Positions 1-9,434 of a stretch of DNA of 64,000 nucleotides are shown here, in pieces. The first letter of the stretch is position 1. Each line of letters begins with the position of its first letter. The notes under the pieces were generated by a model. The model ran no database searches and was not told where the DNA came from. It was given only the letters and a program-made list of their open reading frames with translations. This DNA is from Paraescarpia echinospica (Eukaryota; Annelida; Polychaeta; Sabellida; Siboglinidae). The position numbers and the translations under genes are program-made. Location: positions 72,947,260 through 73,011,259 of the forward strand of contig CM034533.1 in assembly GCA_020002185.1 (NCBI GenBank), read 5' to 3'.

Positions 1-160
1 GACATTATCATATCGCAATACAATTAGTGTAAATGTGTAATAAGTCATACCGTAACGACAATAACAATATTTTTTTTTAAAATAGACCATACTAATCAGT
101 GTAAAATACTATCGTTGTCTTACACGTATGTCTGTTTTTAATCTCACATCTATTTAACAG

Positions 161-286
161 CGTCGACAACCGCCTCGGTGGACACAACTGGATCGACTGA
201 AGGTTCGGCCTCGGAAGCGACAACAGAAGCAGTCGCAACTAATAGGAGCGAAGAAACTACGCAGACAGCAGAAACAACGAGCGAAG
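161..286 (+). CDS. internal exon, type A
   Basis: Forty-two codons lie between an AACAG acceptor and a GTAAAT donor. It differs from the type A consensus by T17A, S28N and T29R (residue 1 is the codon split by the upstream junction). It is followed by a 106-base intron that leads to a B exon instead of the expected D. Confidence 0.8.
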
Positions 287-392
287 GTAAATTCTTCGCA
301 TTAATATCGTTCAAAAACTCATTATATAATTATATAAACATATTTTTCGATTAATATGCTGGGCTGCTTTTAATCTGGTGTGTCTTTAGCAG
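287..392 (+). other. Hybrid 106-base intron (A-D type fused to C-B type)
   Basis: The 5' part matches the A-to-D intron (GTTCAAAAACTC) and the 3' part matches the C-to-B intron (GGGCTGCTTTTAATCTGG). The exon order A then B fits an unequal crossover inside these paralogous introns, which removed D, E, F and C. Confidence 0.75.
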
Positions 393-518
393 GGTCGACC
401 ACCGCCTCACTGCAGACCACTGGATCGACAGAAAGCTTGTCATCGGAAGCGACAACAGAAACAGTCTCAACAAGTACGATCGAAGGAACAACGCAGGCTG
501 TTGAAACAACGAGCGAAG
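393..518 (+). CDS. internal exon, type B
   Basis: Forty-two codons follow a TAGCAG tandem acceptor and end at a GTGAAT donor. It differs from the B consensus by V7L, K29T and P36A. Confidence 0.8.
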
Positions 519-897
519 GTGAATACCACACTTTCCAAACTGAAAACAAAATTCACAATATAAAGAAGTGAATGCACATGTGGTATATATATATAGTAAT
601 CGGATATAATATGAGATATTATAATAATTAATGAACACATTTTTTAAGAGCATCGTGAATATGTTTGTCCGATGATATAATCTGTAAATAATTGAACTAG
701 ATTTTATTCGAACAATTGATTAGACTGAACTATATGACATTATAATATCGCAATACAATTATTATAAATGTGTAATAAGTCATACAGTCACGAAAATAAA
801 AGGTTTATTTGTCAAAAGTAGACCGTACTGATCAGTGTAAAAATATTATCGTTGTCTTACATGCAGGGCTGTTTTAAATCTCCCATCTATTTAACAG

Positions 898-1023
898 CAT
901 CAACCTCCGCCTCGGTAGACACAACTGGTTCGACTGAAGGTTCGACCTCGGAAGCGACATCAGAAGCAGTCGCAACAAGTACGAGCGAAGAAACCACGCA
1001 GACAGCTGAAACAACGAGCGAAG
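898..1023 (+). CDS. internal exon, type A
   Basis: Follows a B exon. Carries T4S, and the T22S change seen in most A exons that directly follow B in the composite units. Confidence 0.8.
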
Positions 1024-1399
1024 GTAAATACCACCTTTTCCTAACTGACAAAACAATTCACAATATAACAAAGTGAATGCAAACATGGTATAGATACAGT
1101 AATCGGATATAATATGTTATATTATAATAGTTAATAAAAAACATTTCTAGGGCATCGCGAATTTCTTTGTCCGATGATATATTGTGTATACAATTGGACT
1201 AGATTTTATTCGAACAGTTGATTAGTCTTAACCATGTGACATTATCATATCGCAATACAATTATTGTAAATGTGTAATAAATCATACCGTAACGACAATA
1301 AAAATATTTATTTTTTAAAAGTAGACCGTACTAATCAGTGTAAAATACTATCGTTGTCTTACATGTATGGCTGTTTTTAATCTCACATCTATTTAACAG

Positions 1400-1525
1400 C
1401 GTCGACAACCGCCTCGGTGGACACAACTGGATCGACTGAAGGTTCGACCTCGGAAGCAACAACAGAAGCAGTCGCCACAAGTAAGGTCGAAGAAACGACA
1501 CAAGCTGTTGAAACTACGAGCGAAG
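1400..1525 (+). CDS. internal exon, A/D fusion
   Basis: The first two thirds match type A (D8-T9-T10, E14-G15-S16). The last third matches type D (I/V30-E31-E32, then Q35-A36-V37), and the following intron is D-type. The length is still 126 bases, so the fusion keeps frame. It looks like a crossover between an A exon and the neighbouring D exon that removed the 106-base intron. Confidence 0.78.
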
Positions 1526-1855
1526 GTAAATACCTCTCGAAACCTCGTAATATAATGACCTTAACATATACATTGATTGACGAATTGCTTGGATATATAG
1601 TGTACTGTAAAAGCAAAATATTAACATCAAGTTCTTGGAATATTGTACAAATGCTTAGATGTTTGTTAAATGCACAACTTGATATATGCCGAAAATTACA
1701 ATCAACGATTTTCTTAAAACAAACTCTGCTAACAAATAAACTAGTTTTCACTCCATACAAGAATAGCTGTGACCGCCATTGACTATTACAAAAGAAACAA
1801 TATTAAGAGTAAAATGCAGTGTTGATGCCGATTCCTTGTTAAACTGCGATTGTAG

Positions 1856-1969
1856 CAAGTACTACAACCGACACGACCACTATTTCTGAAGAATCATCTA
1901 CAGCCACGCCATCTACAACCGAATCGATGGTGACCAGTACAATGGAGATAGAAAGTTCGACTGCTTCAG
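1856..1969 (+). CDS. internal exon, type E
   Basis: Identical in layout to the E exon at 4938: a GATTGTAG acceptor, 38 codons, and a TTCAG/GTAAAC donor. Confidence 0.8.
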
Positions 1970-2219
1970 GTAAACACCTGCGATTGTTCTCAGCTTCAGA
2001 TACGTTTTTATAAGTTACCGACAATTCACCAGTGAATAATCCAACGTGTGCTTCCGTGCATGTTGGGAAGAGTTGTCTACCCACAATTTAGAAAATATAC
2101 AACAGGAGACATAACGATAGAGAAGCGTATTGACAGTTGGGATTTACATACATTACTTTTATTGTAAAGACACGAAATAGTTGATTTTGCTGACAATAAA
2201 TATATTATTCAATCAGCAG

Positions 2220-2294
2220 CTACTTCCGCTTCAACGACTGTTGAGTCGATGAAAACCACCGATGGAGTGACGTCAGCAGAAGCCGTCGTCGAGT
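2220..2294 (+). CDS. internal exon, type F
   Basis: Twenty-five codons after a CAGCAG tandem acceptor, ending GAGT/GTAGGG. Confidence 0.75.
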
Positions 2295-2509
2295 GTAGGG
2301 AGATGTACTAAATTACATTGCTATTGAATAGATTAAAAATAAGGGACAGTGAATTATTATCGGTCAATATAATGACTATGTACGTTTAACGATTCATATT
2401 GTAAGGAAAACGATAGCATATCTAGGAATCGGTGATCTTACATTTCAGCATAAAACACATTCTTCGTAAAATAATCAGGGCTGGTTATAATGTGGTGTAT
2501 CGTTAGCAG

Positions 2510-2635
2510 TGTCGACCATCGCCTCCGTGGAATCAACTGGTTCGACTGAAAGCTTGTCTTCTGCAGCGACAACAGAACCTGTCACAACTAGTTCGATCGA
2601 AGAAACAACGCAGACTGTTGAAACAACGAGCGAAG
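2510..2635 (+). CDS. internal exon, type C
   Basis: Consensus C exon after a TAGCAG acceptor, with a GTAAAT donor. Confidence 0.8.
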
Positions 2636-2741
2636 GTAAATTCCTCGCATTCATATCGGTCATAAACTTACTATATAATTATATAAACATATTTCTCGAA
2701 TCATATGCAGGGCTGCTTTTAATCTGGTGTGTCTTTAGCAG

Positions 2742-2867
2742 GGTCGACCACCGCCTCAGTGCAGACCACTGGATCGACAGAAAGCTTGTCATCGGAAGCG
2801 ACGACAGAAACAGTCTCAACAAGTAAGATCGAAGGAACAACGCAGCCTGTTGAAACAACGAACGAAG
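2742..2867 (+). CDS. internal exon, type B, splice donor lost
   Basis: The body is intact, with S41N. The base after the exon is T, so the donor reads TTGAAT where every other B exon has GTGAAT. The exon may be skipped, or the GT one base upstream (2867-2868) may be used, which would shift the frame. Confidence 0.7.
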
Positions 2868-3247
2868 TTGAATACCACCCTTTCCTAACTTAAAAACAAA
2901 ATTCACAATATAATGAAGTGAATGCACACGTGGTATATATATATAGTAATCGAATATAATATGAGATATTATAATAATTAATGAAAACATTTTTCTAGAG
3001 CATCGCGAATATCTTTGTCCGATGATATAATCTGTAAATAATTGAACTAGATTTTATTCGAACAATTGATTAGACTGAACTATATGACATTATCATATCG
3101 CAATACAATTATTATAAATGTGTAATAAGTCATACAGTCACGAAAATAAAAGGTTTATTTGTCAAAAGTAGACCGTACTTATCAGTGTAAAAATATTATC
3201 GTTGTCTTACATGCAGGGCTGTTTTAAATCTCACATCTATTTAACAG

Positions 3248-3373
3248 CGTCAACCACCGCCTCGGTGGACACAACTGGTTCGACTGAAGGTTCGACCTCG
3301 GAAGCGACATCAGAAGCAGTCGCAACAAGTACGAGCAAAGAAACTACGCAGACAGCTGAAACAACGAGCGAAG
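3248..3373 (+). CDS. internal exon, type A
   Basis: Follows B. Carries T22S and E31K, the same pair as the exon at 6332 in the neighbouring unit. The donor is GTAAAA. Confidence 0.8.
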
Positions 3374-3748
3374 GTAAAAACCACCTTTTCCTAACTGACA
3401 AAACAATTCACAATATAATAAAGTGAATGCACACATGGTATAGATACAGTAATCGGATATAATATGTTATATTATAATAGTTAATAAAAAAACATTTCTA
3501 GAGCATCGCGAATTTCTTTGTCCGATGATATATTGTGTATACAATTGGACTAGATTTTATTCGAACAGTTGATTAGTCTTAACCATGTGACATTATCATA
3601 TCGCAATACAATTATTGTAAATGTGTAATAAGTCATACCGTAACGACAATAATTTTTTTTTATATAAAAATAGACCATACTAATCAGTGTAAAATACTAT
3701 CGTTGTCTTACACGTATGTCTGTTTTTAATCTCACATCTATTTAACAG

Positions 3749-3874
3749 CGTCGACAACCGCCTCGGTGGACACAACTGGATCGACTGAAGGTTCGACCTC
3801 GGAAGCGACAACAGAAGCAGTCGCAACAAGTACGAGCGAAGAAACTACGCAGACAGCTGAAACAACGAGCGAAG
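3749..3874 (+). CDS. internal exon, type A (reference copy)
   Basis: Consensus type A exon. The acceptor is TTTAACAG and the donor GAAG/GTAAAT. Of 42 residues, 15 are Thr and 8 Ser, 7 are Glu and 1 Asp, with 6 Ala. There is no Lys, Arg, Cys, Pro or aromatic residue, so each copy adds about eight negative charges and many possible O-glycosylation sites. Recognisable stretches are S2-T-T-A-S-V-D, T13-E-G-S-T-S and E31-E-T-T-Q-T-A-E. The upstream base G joins CG to give GCG (Ala) at the junction. A TACTAAT branch-point-like motif lies at 3678-3684, 66 bases before the exon. The strand choice rests on splice sites, constant exon length and open phase. The mucin-like role is inferred from composition only. 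Confidence 0.85.
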
Positions 3875-4248
3875 GTAAATACCACCTTTTCCTAACTGAC
3901 AAAACAATTCACAATATAATAAAATGAATGCACACATGGTATAGATACAGTAATCGGATATAATATGTTATATTATAATAGTTAATAAAAAACATTTCTA
4001 GAGCATCGCGAATTTCTTTGTTCGATGATATATTGTGTATACAATTGGACTAGATTTTATTCGAACTGTTGATTAGTCTTAATCATGTGACATTATCATA
4101 TCGCAATACAATTATTGTAAATTTGTAATAAGTCATACCGTAACGACAATAAAAATATTTTTTTTTAAAGTAGACCGTACTAATCAGTGTAAAATACTAT
4201 CGTTGTCTTACACGCATGGCTGTTTTTAATCTCACATCTATTTAACAG

Positions 4249-4374
4249 CGTCGACAACCGCCTCGGTGGACACAACTGGATCGACTGAAGGTTCGACCTC
4301 GGAAGCGACAACAGAAGCAGTCGCAACAAGTACGAGCGAAGGAACTACGCAGACAGCTGAAACAACGAGCGAAG
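4249..4374 (+). CDS. internal exon, type A preceding D
   Basis: Carries E32G. Its donor opens the short A-to-D intron (GTAAATTCCTCGC). Confidence 0.8.
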
Positions 4375-4480
4375 GTAAATTCCTCGCATTAATATCGTTC
4401 AAAAACTCATTATATAATTATATAAATATATTATTCGAAAAATATGCAGGGCGGCTTTTAATATGGTGTGTCTTCAGCAG
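4375..4480 (+). other. A-to-D intron, 106 bases (reference)
   Basis: It is homologous along its length to the C-to-B intron at 5718-5823, and both carry ATATGCAGGGC followed by TTTTAAT before the acceptor. This suggests that an exon-intron-exon module (126+106+126) was duplicated early. It ends CAGCAG, a tandem acceptor. Confidence 0.8.
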
Positions 4481-4606
4481 CGTCGAGCACCGCCTCGGTT
4501 GAGACCACTGGATCGATAGATAGCTTTTCCTCCGCAGCAACAACAGAAGCAGTCGCAACAAGTACGATCGAAGAAACGACACAAGCTGTTGAAACTACGA
4601 GCGAAG
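4481..4606 (+). CDS. internal exon, type D (reference copy)
   Basis: Forty-two codons after TCTTCAGCAG. The signature is E8-T-T-G, then D14-S-F-S-S, then T29-I-E-E-T-T-Q-A-V-E, so it is Ser/Thr/Ala/Glu-rich like A but with Phe16. This copy has T13I. Both AGs of the CAGCAG acceptor are in frame, and using the first would add one Ala. The donor is GAAG/GTAAAT, opening the 331-base intron to E. Confidence 0.82.
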
Positions 4607-4937
4607 GTAAATACCTCTCGAAACCTCGTAATATAATGACCTTAACATATACATTTATAGACGAATTGTTTGGATATATAGTGTACTGTAAAAGCAAAAT
4701 ATTAACATGAAGTTGTTGGAATATTGTACAAAAGCTTAGATGTTTGTTAAATGCACAACTTGATATATGCCGAAAATTACATTCAACGATGTTTCTTAAA
4801 ACAAACTCTGCTAACAAATAAACTAGTTTTCACTCTATACAAGAATAGCTGTGACCGCCATTGACTATTACAAAAGAAACAATATTAAGAGTAAAATGCA
4901 GTGTTGATGCCGATTCCTTGTTAAACTGCGATTGTAG
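4607..4937 (+). other. D-to-E intron, 331 bases (reference)
   Basis: AT-rich and nearly invariant between units. It contains a sense-strand AATAAA (near 4816) and ends GCGATTGTAG. I see no ORF with coding character and no RNA gene in it. It recurs after every D exon. Confidence 0.75.
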
Positions 4938-5051
4938 CAAGTACTACAACCGACACGACCACTATTTCTGAAGAATCATCTACAGCCACGCCATCTACAA
5001 CCGAATCGATGGTGACCAGTACAATGGAGATAGAAAGTTCGACTGCTTCAG
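4938..5051 (+). CDS. internal exon, type E (reference copy)
   Basis: Thirty-eight codons in phase 1-1. It is Ser/Thr-rich and acidic like A-D but not alignable with them. It has two Pro, three Met and three Ile (I-S-E-E-S-S, T-P-S-T-T-E-S-M). The acceptor is TTGTAG and the donor TTCAG/GTAAAC. It has no tandem acceptor. It occurs once per composite unit and never in the A-only run. Its composition still fits an O-glycosylated linker. No known domain is recognised. Confidence 0.8.
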
Positions 5052-5301
5052 GTAAACACCTGCGATTGTTCTCAGCTTCAGATACGTTTTTATAAGTTAC
5101 CGACAATTCACCAGTGAATAATCCAACGTGTGCTTCCGTGCATGTTGGGAAGAGTTGTCTACCCACAATTTAGAAAATATACAACAGGAGACATAACGAT
5201 AGAGAAGCGTATTGACAGTTGGGATTTACATACATGACTTTCATTGTAAAGACACGAAATAGTTGATTTTGCTGACAATAAATATATTATTCAATCAGCA
5301 G
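5052..5301 (+). other. E-to-F intron, 250 bases (reference)
   Basis: Contains GACAATAAATATATTATTC close to the acceptor, including a sense AATAAA about 25 bases before F. The antisense strand is open for 81 codons across E and this intron, which I treat as a shadow. Confidence 0.75.
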
Positions 5302-5376
5302 CTACTTCCGCTTCAACGACTGTTGAGTCGATGAAAACCACCGATGGAGTGACGTCAGCAGAAGCCGTCGTCGAAT
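5302..5376 (+). CDS. internal exon, type F (reference copy)
   Basis: Twenty-five codons in phase 1-1, the shortest exon type: T-S-A-S-T-T-V-E-S-M-K-T-T, then D-G-V-T-S-A-E. It has one Lys and is less acidic than the others. The acceptor is CAGCAG in tandem. The donor is GAAT/GTAGGG in this copy and GAGT/GTAGGG in most others. Its last base T joins TG of exon C to give TTG (Leu). If C uses its upstream TAG acceptor, the junction becomes TCA GTG (Ser-Val). It is always found between E and C. Confidence 0.75.
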
Positions 5377-5591
5377 GTAGGGAGATGTACTAAATTACAT
5401 TGCTATTGAATAGATTAAAAATAAGGGACAGTGAATTATTATCGGTCAATATAATGACTATGTACGTTTAGCGATTCATATTGTAAGGAAAACGATAGCA
5501 TATCTAGGAAACGGTGATCTTACATTTCAGCATAAAACACATTCTTCGTAAAATAATCAGGGCTGGTTATAATGTGGTGTATCGTTAGCAG
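5377..5591 (+). other. F-to-C intron, 215 bases (reference)
   Basis: Starts GTAGGG and ends CGTTAGCAG. It carries AATCAGGGCTGGTTATAATG about 35 to 50 bases before the acceptor, the same CAGGGCTG element found before other 126-base exons. Confidence 0.75.
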
Positions 5592-5717
5592 TGTCGACCA
5601 TCGCCTCCGTGGAATCAACTGGTTCGACTGAAAGCTTGTCTTCTGCAGCGACAACAGAACCTGTCACAACTAGTTCGATCGAAGAAACAACACAGACTGT
5701 TGAAACAACGAGCGAAG
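5592..5717 (+). CDS. internal exon, type C (reference copy)
   Basis: Forty-two codons. The signature is S-T-I-A-S-V-E-S-T-G, then S15-L-S-S-A-A, then E23-P-V-T-T-S-S-I-E-E. It has one Pro, six or seven Glu, and no Cys or Lys. The TAGCAG acceptor offers two in-frame AGs. The donor is GAAG/GTAAAT, opening a 106-base intron to B. It is paralogous to A, B and D without any indel. Confidence 0.82.
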
Positions 5718-5823
5718 GTAAATTCCTCGCATTCATATCGGTCATAAACTTACTATATAATTATATAAACATACTTCTCGAATCATATGCAGGGCTGCTT
5801 TTAATCTGGTGTGTCTTTAGCAG
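5718..5823 (+). other. C-to-B intron, 106 bases (reference)
   Basis: Carries TATATAATTATATA, ATATGCAGGGCTGC and a TCTTTAGCAG tandem acceptor. It is paralogous to the A-to-D intron, with the same length. Confidence 0.8.
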
Positions 5824-5949
5824 GGTCGACCACCGCCTCAGTGCAGACCACTGGATCGACAGAAAGCTTGTCATCGGAAGCGACAACAGAAACAGTCTCA
5901 ACAAGTAAGATCGAAGGAACAACGGAGCCTGTTGAAACAACGAGCGAAG
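5824..5949 (+). CDS. internal exon, type B (reference copy)
   Basis: Forty-two codons. The signature is S-V-Q-T-T-G-S-T-E, S15-L-S-S-E-A, T24-V-S-T-S-K-I-E-G and P36-V-E. It is the only 126-base type with a consensus Lys (29) and with the GTGAAT donor. The acceptor is TAGCAG. This copy has Q35E. It always follows C by 106 bases and leads through a 382-base intron to the first A exon of the unit. Confidence 0.82.
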
Positions 5950-6331
5950 GTGAATACCACCCTTTCCTAACTTAAAAACAAAACTCACAATATAATGAAG
6001 TGAATGCACACGTGGTATATATATATATAGTAATCGAATATAATATGAGATATTATAATAATTAATGAAAACATTTTTCTAGAGCATCGCGAATATCTTT
6101 GTCCGATGATATAATCTGTAAATAATTGAACTAGATTTTATTCGAACAATTGATTAGACTGAACTATATGACATTATCATATCGCAATACAATTATTATA
6201 AATGTGTAATAAGTCATACAGTCACGAAAATAAAAGGTTTATTTGTCAAAAGTAGACCGTACTTATCAGTGTAAAAATATTATCGTTGTCTTACATGCAG
6301 GGCTGTTTTAAATCTCACATCTATTTAACAG
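5950..6331 (+). other. B-to-A intron, 382 bases (reference)
   Basis: Holds a short TA dinucleotide run (about 6016-6029) whose length varies between copies. It also has an exact hairpin AAATAAA-AGG-TTTATTT at 6228-6244, with the AATAAA hexamer on the sense strand. No coding character is seen. The second half is homologous to the A-to-A intron. Confidence 0.78.
6228..6244 (+). repeat. Intronic hairpin containing AATAAA
   Basis: A seven-base perfect inverted repeat with a three-base loop, preserved in every B-to-A intron and in the introns upstream of A1 exons. Confidence 0.6.
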
Positions 6332-6457
6332 CGTCAACCACCGCCTCGGTGGACACAACTGGTTCGACTGAAGGTTCGACCTCGGAAGCGACATCAGAAG
6401 CAGTCGCAACAAGTACGAGCAAAGAAACTACGCAGACAGCTGAAACAACGAGCGAAG
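6332..6457 (+). CDS. internal exon, type A
   Basis: First A after B in this unit. Carries T22S and E31K. Confidence 0.8.
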
Positions 6458-6831
6458 GTAAATACCACCTTTTCCTAACTGACAAAACAATTCACAATAT
6501 AATAAAGTGAATGCACACATGGTATAGATACAGTAATCGGATATAATATGTTATATTATAATAGTTAATAAAAAACATTTCTAGAGCATCGCGAATTTCT
6601 TTGTCCGATGATATATTGTGTATACAATTGGACTAGATTTTATTCGAACAGTTGATTAGTCTTAACCATGTGACATTATCATATCGCAATACAATTATTG
6701 TAAATGTGTAATAAGTCATACCGTAACGACAATAATTTTTTTTTTTTTTTAAATAGACCATACTAATCAGTGTAAAATACTATCGTTGTCTTACACGTAT
6801 GTCTGTTTTTAATCTCACATCTATTTAACAG
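6458..6831 (+). other. A-to-A intron, 374 bases (reference)
   Basis: Contains the inverted repeat TATAATAT-GTT-ATATTATA (6542-6560). It also has a T tract of copy-dependent length (15 T at 6736-6750), a TACTAAT motif before the acceptor and at least one sense AATAAA. The poly-T length is the main indel hotspot between copies. No gene is seen. Confidence 0.78.
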
Positions 6832-6957
6832 CGTCGACAACCGCCTCGGTGGACACAACTGGATCGACTGAAGGTTCGACCTCGGAAGCGACAACAGAAG
6901 CAGTCGCAACCAGTACGAGCGAAGAAACTACGCAGACAGCTGAAACAACGAGCGAAG
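6832..6957 (+). CDS. internal exon, type A
   Basis: Protein consensus. One synonymous change (ACC for ACA at residue 27). Confidence 0.82.
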
Positions 6958-7330
6958 GTAAATACCACCTTTTCCTAACTGACAAAACAATTCACAATAT
7001 AATAAAGTGAATGCACACATGGTATAGATACAGTAATCGGATATAATATGTTATATTATAATAGTTAATAAAAAACATTTCTAGAGCATCGCGAATTTCT
7101 TTGTCCGATGATATATTGTGTATACAATTGGACTAGATTTTATTCGAACAGTTGATTAGTCTTAACCATGTGACATTATCATATCGCAATACAATTATTG
7201 TAAATGTGTAATAAGTCATACCGTAACGACAATAATTTTTTTTTATATAAAAATAGACCATACTAATCAGTGTAAAATACTATCGTTGTCTTACACGTAT
7301 GTCTGTTTTTAATCTCACATCTATTTAACA

Positions 7331-8330
7331 NNNNNNNNNNNNNNNNNNNNNNNNNNNNNNNNNNNNNNNNNNNNNNNNNNNNNNNNNNNNNNNNNNNNNN
7401 NNNNNNNNNNNNNNNNNNNNNNNNNNNNNNNNNNNNNNNNNNNNNNNNNNNNNNNNNNNNNNNNNNNNNNNNNNNNNNNNNNNNNNNNNNNNNNNNNNNN
7501 NNNNNNNNNNNNNNNNNNNNNNNNNNNNNNNNNNNNNNNNNNNNNNNNNNNNNNNNNNNNNNNNNNNNNNNNNNNNNNNNNNNNNNNNNNNNNNNNNNNN
7601 NNNNNNNNNNNNNNNNNNNNNNNNNNNNNNNNNNNNNNNNNNNNNNNNNNNNNNNNNNNNNNNNNNNNNNNNNNNNNNNNNNNNNNNNNNNNNNNNNNNN
7701 NNNNNNNNNNNNNNNNNNNNNNNNNNNNNNNNNNNNNNNNNNNNNNNNNNNNNNNNNNNNNNNNNNNNNNNNNNNNNNNNNNNNNNNNNNNNNNNNNNNN
7801 NNNNNNNNNNNNNNNNNNNNNNNNNNNNNNNNNNNNNNNNNNNNNNNNNNNNNNNNNNNNNNNNNNNNNNNNNNNNNNNNNNNNNNNNNNNNNNNNNNNN
7901 NNNNNNNNNNNNNNNNNNNNNNNNNNNNNNNNNNNNNNNNNNNNNNNNNNNNNNNNNNNNNNNNNNNNNNNNNNNNNNNNNNNNNNNNNNNNNNNNNNNN
8001 NNNNNNNNNNNNNNNNNNNNNNNNNNNNNNNNNNNNNNNNNNNNNNNNNNNNNNNNNNNNNNNNNNNNNNNNNNNNNNNNNNNNNNNNNNNNNNNNNNNN
8101 NNNNNNNNNNNNNNNNNNNNNNNNNNNNNNNNNNNNNNNNNNNNNNNNNNNNNNNNNNNNNNNNNNNNNNNNNNNNNNNNNNNNNNNNNNNNNNNNNNNN
8201 NNNNNNNNNNNNNNNNNNNNNNNNNNNNNNNNNNNNNNNNNNNNNNNNNNNNNNNNNNNNNNNNNNNNNNNNNNNNNNNNNNNNNNNNNNNNNNNNNNNN
8301 NNNNNNNNNNNNNNNNNNNNNNNNNNNNNN
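7331..8330. other. Assembly gap, 1,000 N
   Basis: Exactly 1,000 unknown bases, a placeholder length. The left side stops in the acceptor of a plus-strand A exon. The right side begins inside a minus-strand A exon. Confidence 0.98.
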
Positions 8331-8426
8331 TTTCTTCACTCGTACTTGTTGCGACTGCTTCTGTTGTCGCTTCCGAGGTTGAACCTTCAGTCGATCCACT
8401 TGTGTCCAACGAGACGGTGGTCGACG
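8331..8426 (-). CDS. internal exon, type A1, cut by gap
   Basis: First 96 bases of an A1 exon (V5-S-L-D-T-S). The last 30 bases and the donor are in the gap. Confidence 0.75.
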
Positions 8427-8802
8427 CTGTTAAATAGATGTGGGATTAAAAATAGCCCTGCATGTAAGACAACGATAATATTTTACACTGATCAGTACGG
8501 TCTACCTTTGATAAATAAACCTTTTATTTTCGTGATTGTATGACTTATTACACGTTTATAATAATTGTATTGCGATATGATAATGTCACATAGTTTAGTC
8601 TAATCAATTGTTCGAATAAAATCGAGTTCAATTATTTACACATTATATGATCGGACAAAGATCTTCGCGATACTCTAGAAAAATGTTTTTATTAGTAATT
8701 ATAATATCACATATTATATCCGATTACTTAATTTACACCACGTGTGCATTCACTTTATTATATTGTGAATTGTTTGGTCAGTTAGGAAAGAGTGGTATTT
8801 AC

Positions 8803-8928
8803 TATCGCTCGTTGTTTCAGCTGTCTGCGTAGTTTCTTCACTCGTACTTGTTGCGATTGCTTCTGTTGTCGCTTCCGAGGTCAAAACTTCAGTCGATCCA
8901 GTTGTGTCCACCGAGGCGGTGGTCGACG
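8803..8928 (-). CDS. internal exon, type A2
   Basis: V15-L16 and I25. Ends GATA/GTAAAT, so the next junction codon is ACG (Thr). Confidence 0.8.
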
Positions 8929-9308
8929 CTGTTAAATAGATGTGAGATTAGAAACTGCCCTGCATGTAAGACAACGATAGTATTTTACACTCATCAGTAC
9001 GGTCTACTTTTTAAGAATAAAATATTTTTATTGTCGTTACTCTATCACTTATTACACATTTATAATAATTGTATTGCAATATGATAATGTCACATGGTTA
9101 AGACTAATCAATTGTTCGAATAAAATCTAATCCTATTGTATACAAAATATATAATCGGACAATGAACGTCGCGATGCTCTAGAAATGATTTTTATTATTA
9201 ACTATTATAATATAACATATTATATATGATTACTGTATCTATACCATGTGTGCATTCAAATTATTATATTGTGAATTGTTTTGACACTTAGGAAAGTGTG
9301 GTATTTAC

Positions 9309-9434
9309 CTTCGCTCGTTGTTTCAGCTGTCTGCGTAGTTTCTTCGCTAGTACTTGTTGCGACTACTTCTGTTTTCGCTTCCGTGGACGAATCTTCAGTC
9401 GAACCAGTTGTGTCCACCGAGGCGGTGGTCGACG
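9309..9434 (-). CDS. internal exon, type A3
   Basis: D15-S-S-T and K21. GAAG/GTAAAT donor. Confidence 0.8.

Larger units (their letters stand above)
1..7330 (+). repeat. Composite exon units, plus-strand contig
   Basis: Eighteen exons run in the order A B A A/D E F C B A A A D E F C B A A. The two E exons start 3,082 bases apart, and the sequence between them repeats almost base for base. The contig stops at 7330 inside the acceptor of a further A exon (the last bases read TTTAACA). Bases 1-160 are the end of an A-type intron. Confidence 0.85.

Noticed and set aside
351..653. Minus-strand 100-codon ORF at the left end
   Set aside because: It overlaps the plus-strand B exon at 393-518 in antisense and crosses its intron. 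No independent coding signal was seen.
4921..5166. A repeated 81-codon minus-strand ORF over exon E, also at 1839, 44579, 47156, 54965 and others
   Set aside because: It is antisense to E plus its intron. E has exact phase 1-1 splice borders on the other strand.
6016..6029. TA run as a TATA-box promoter
   Set aside because: It lies inside an intron, is a variable-length dinucleotide run, and no first exon follows.
6228..6560. Intronic hairpins as transposon ends or RNA genes
   Set aside because: The stems are only 7 to 8 bases and very AT-rich. There are no target-site duplications, no transposase and no RNA-gene features nearby.
7263..8409. ORFs of 340-380 codons across 7.3-8.4 kb and 51.5-52.6 kb
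   Set aside because: Nearly all their length is N. They are artefacts of translating the gaps.
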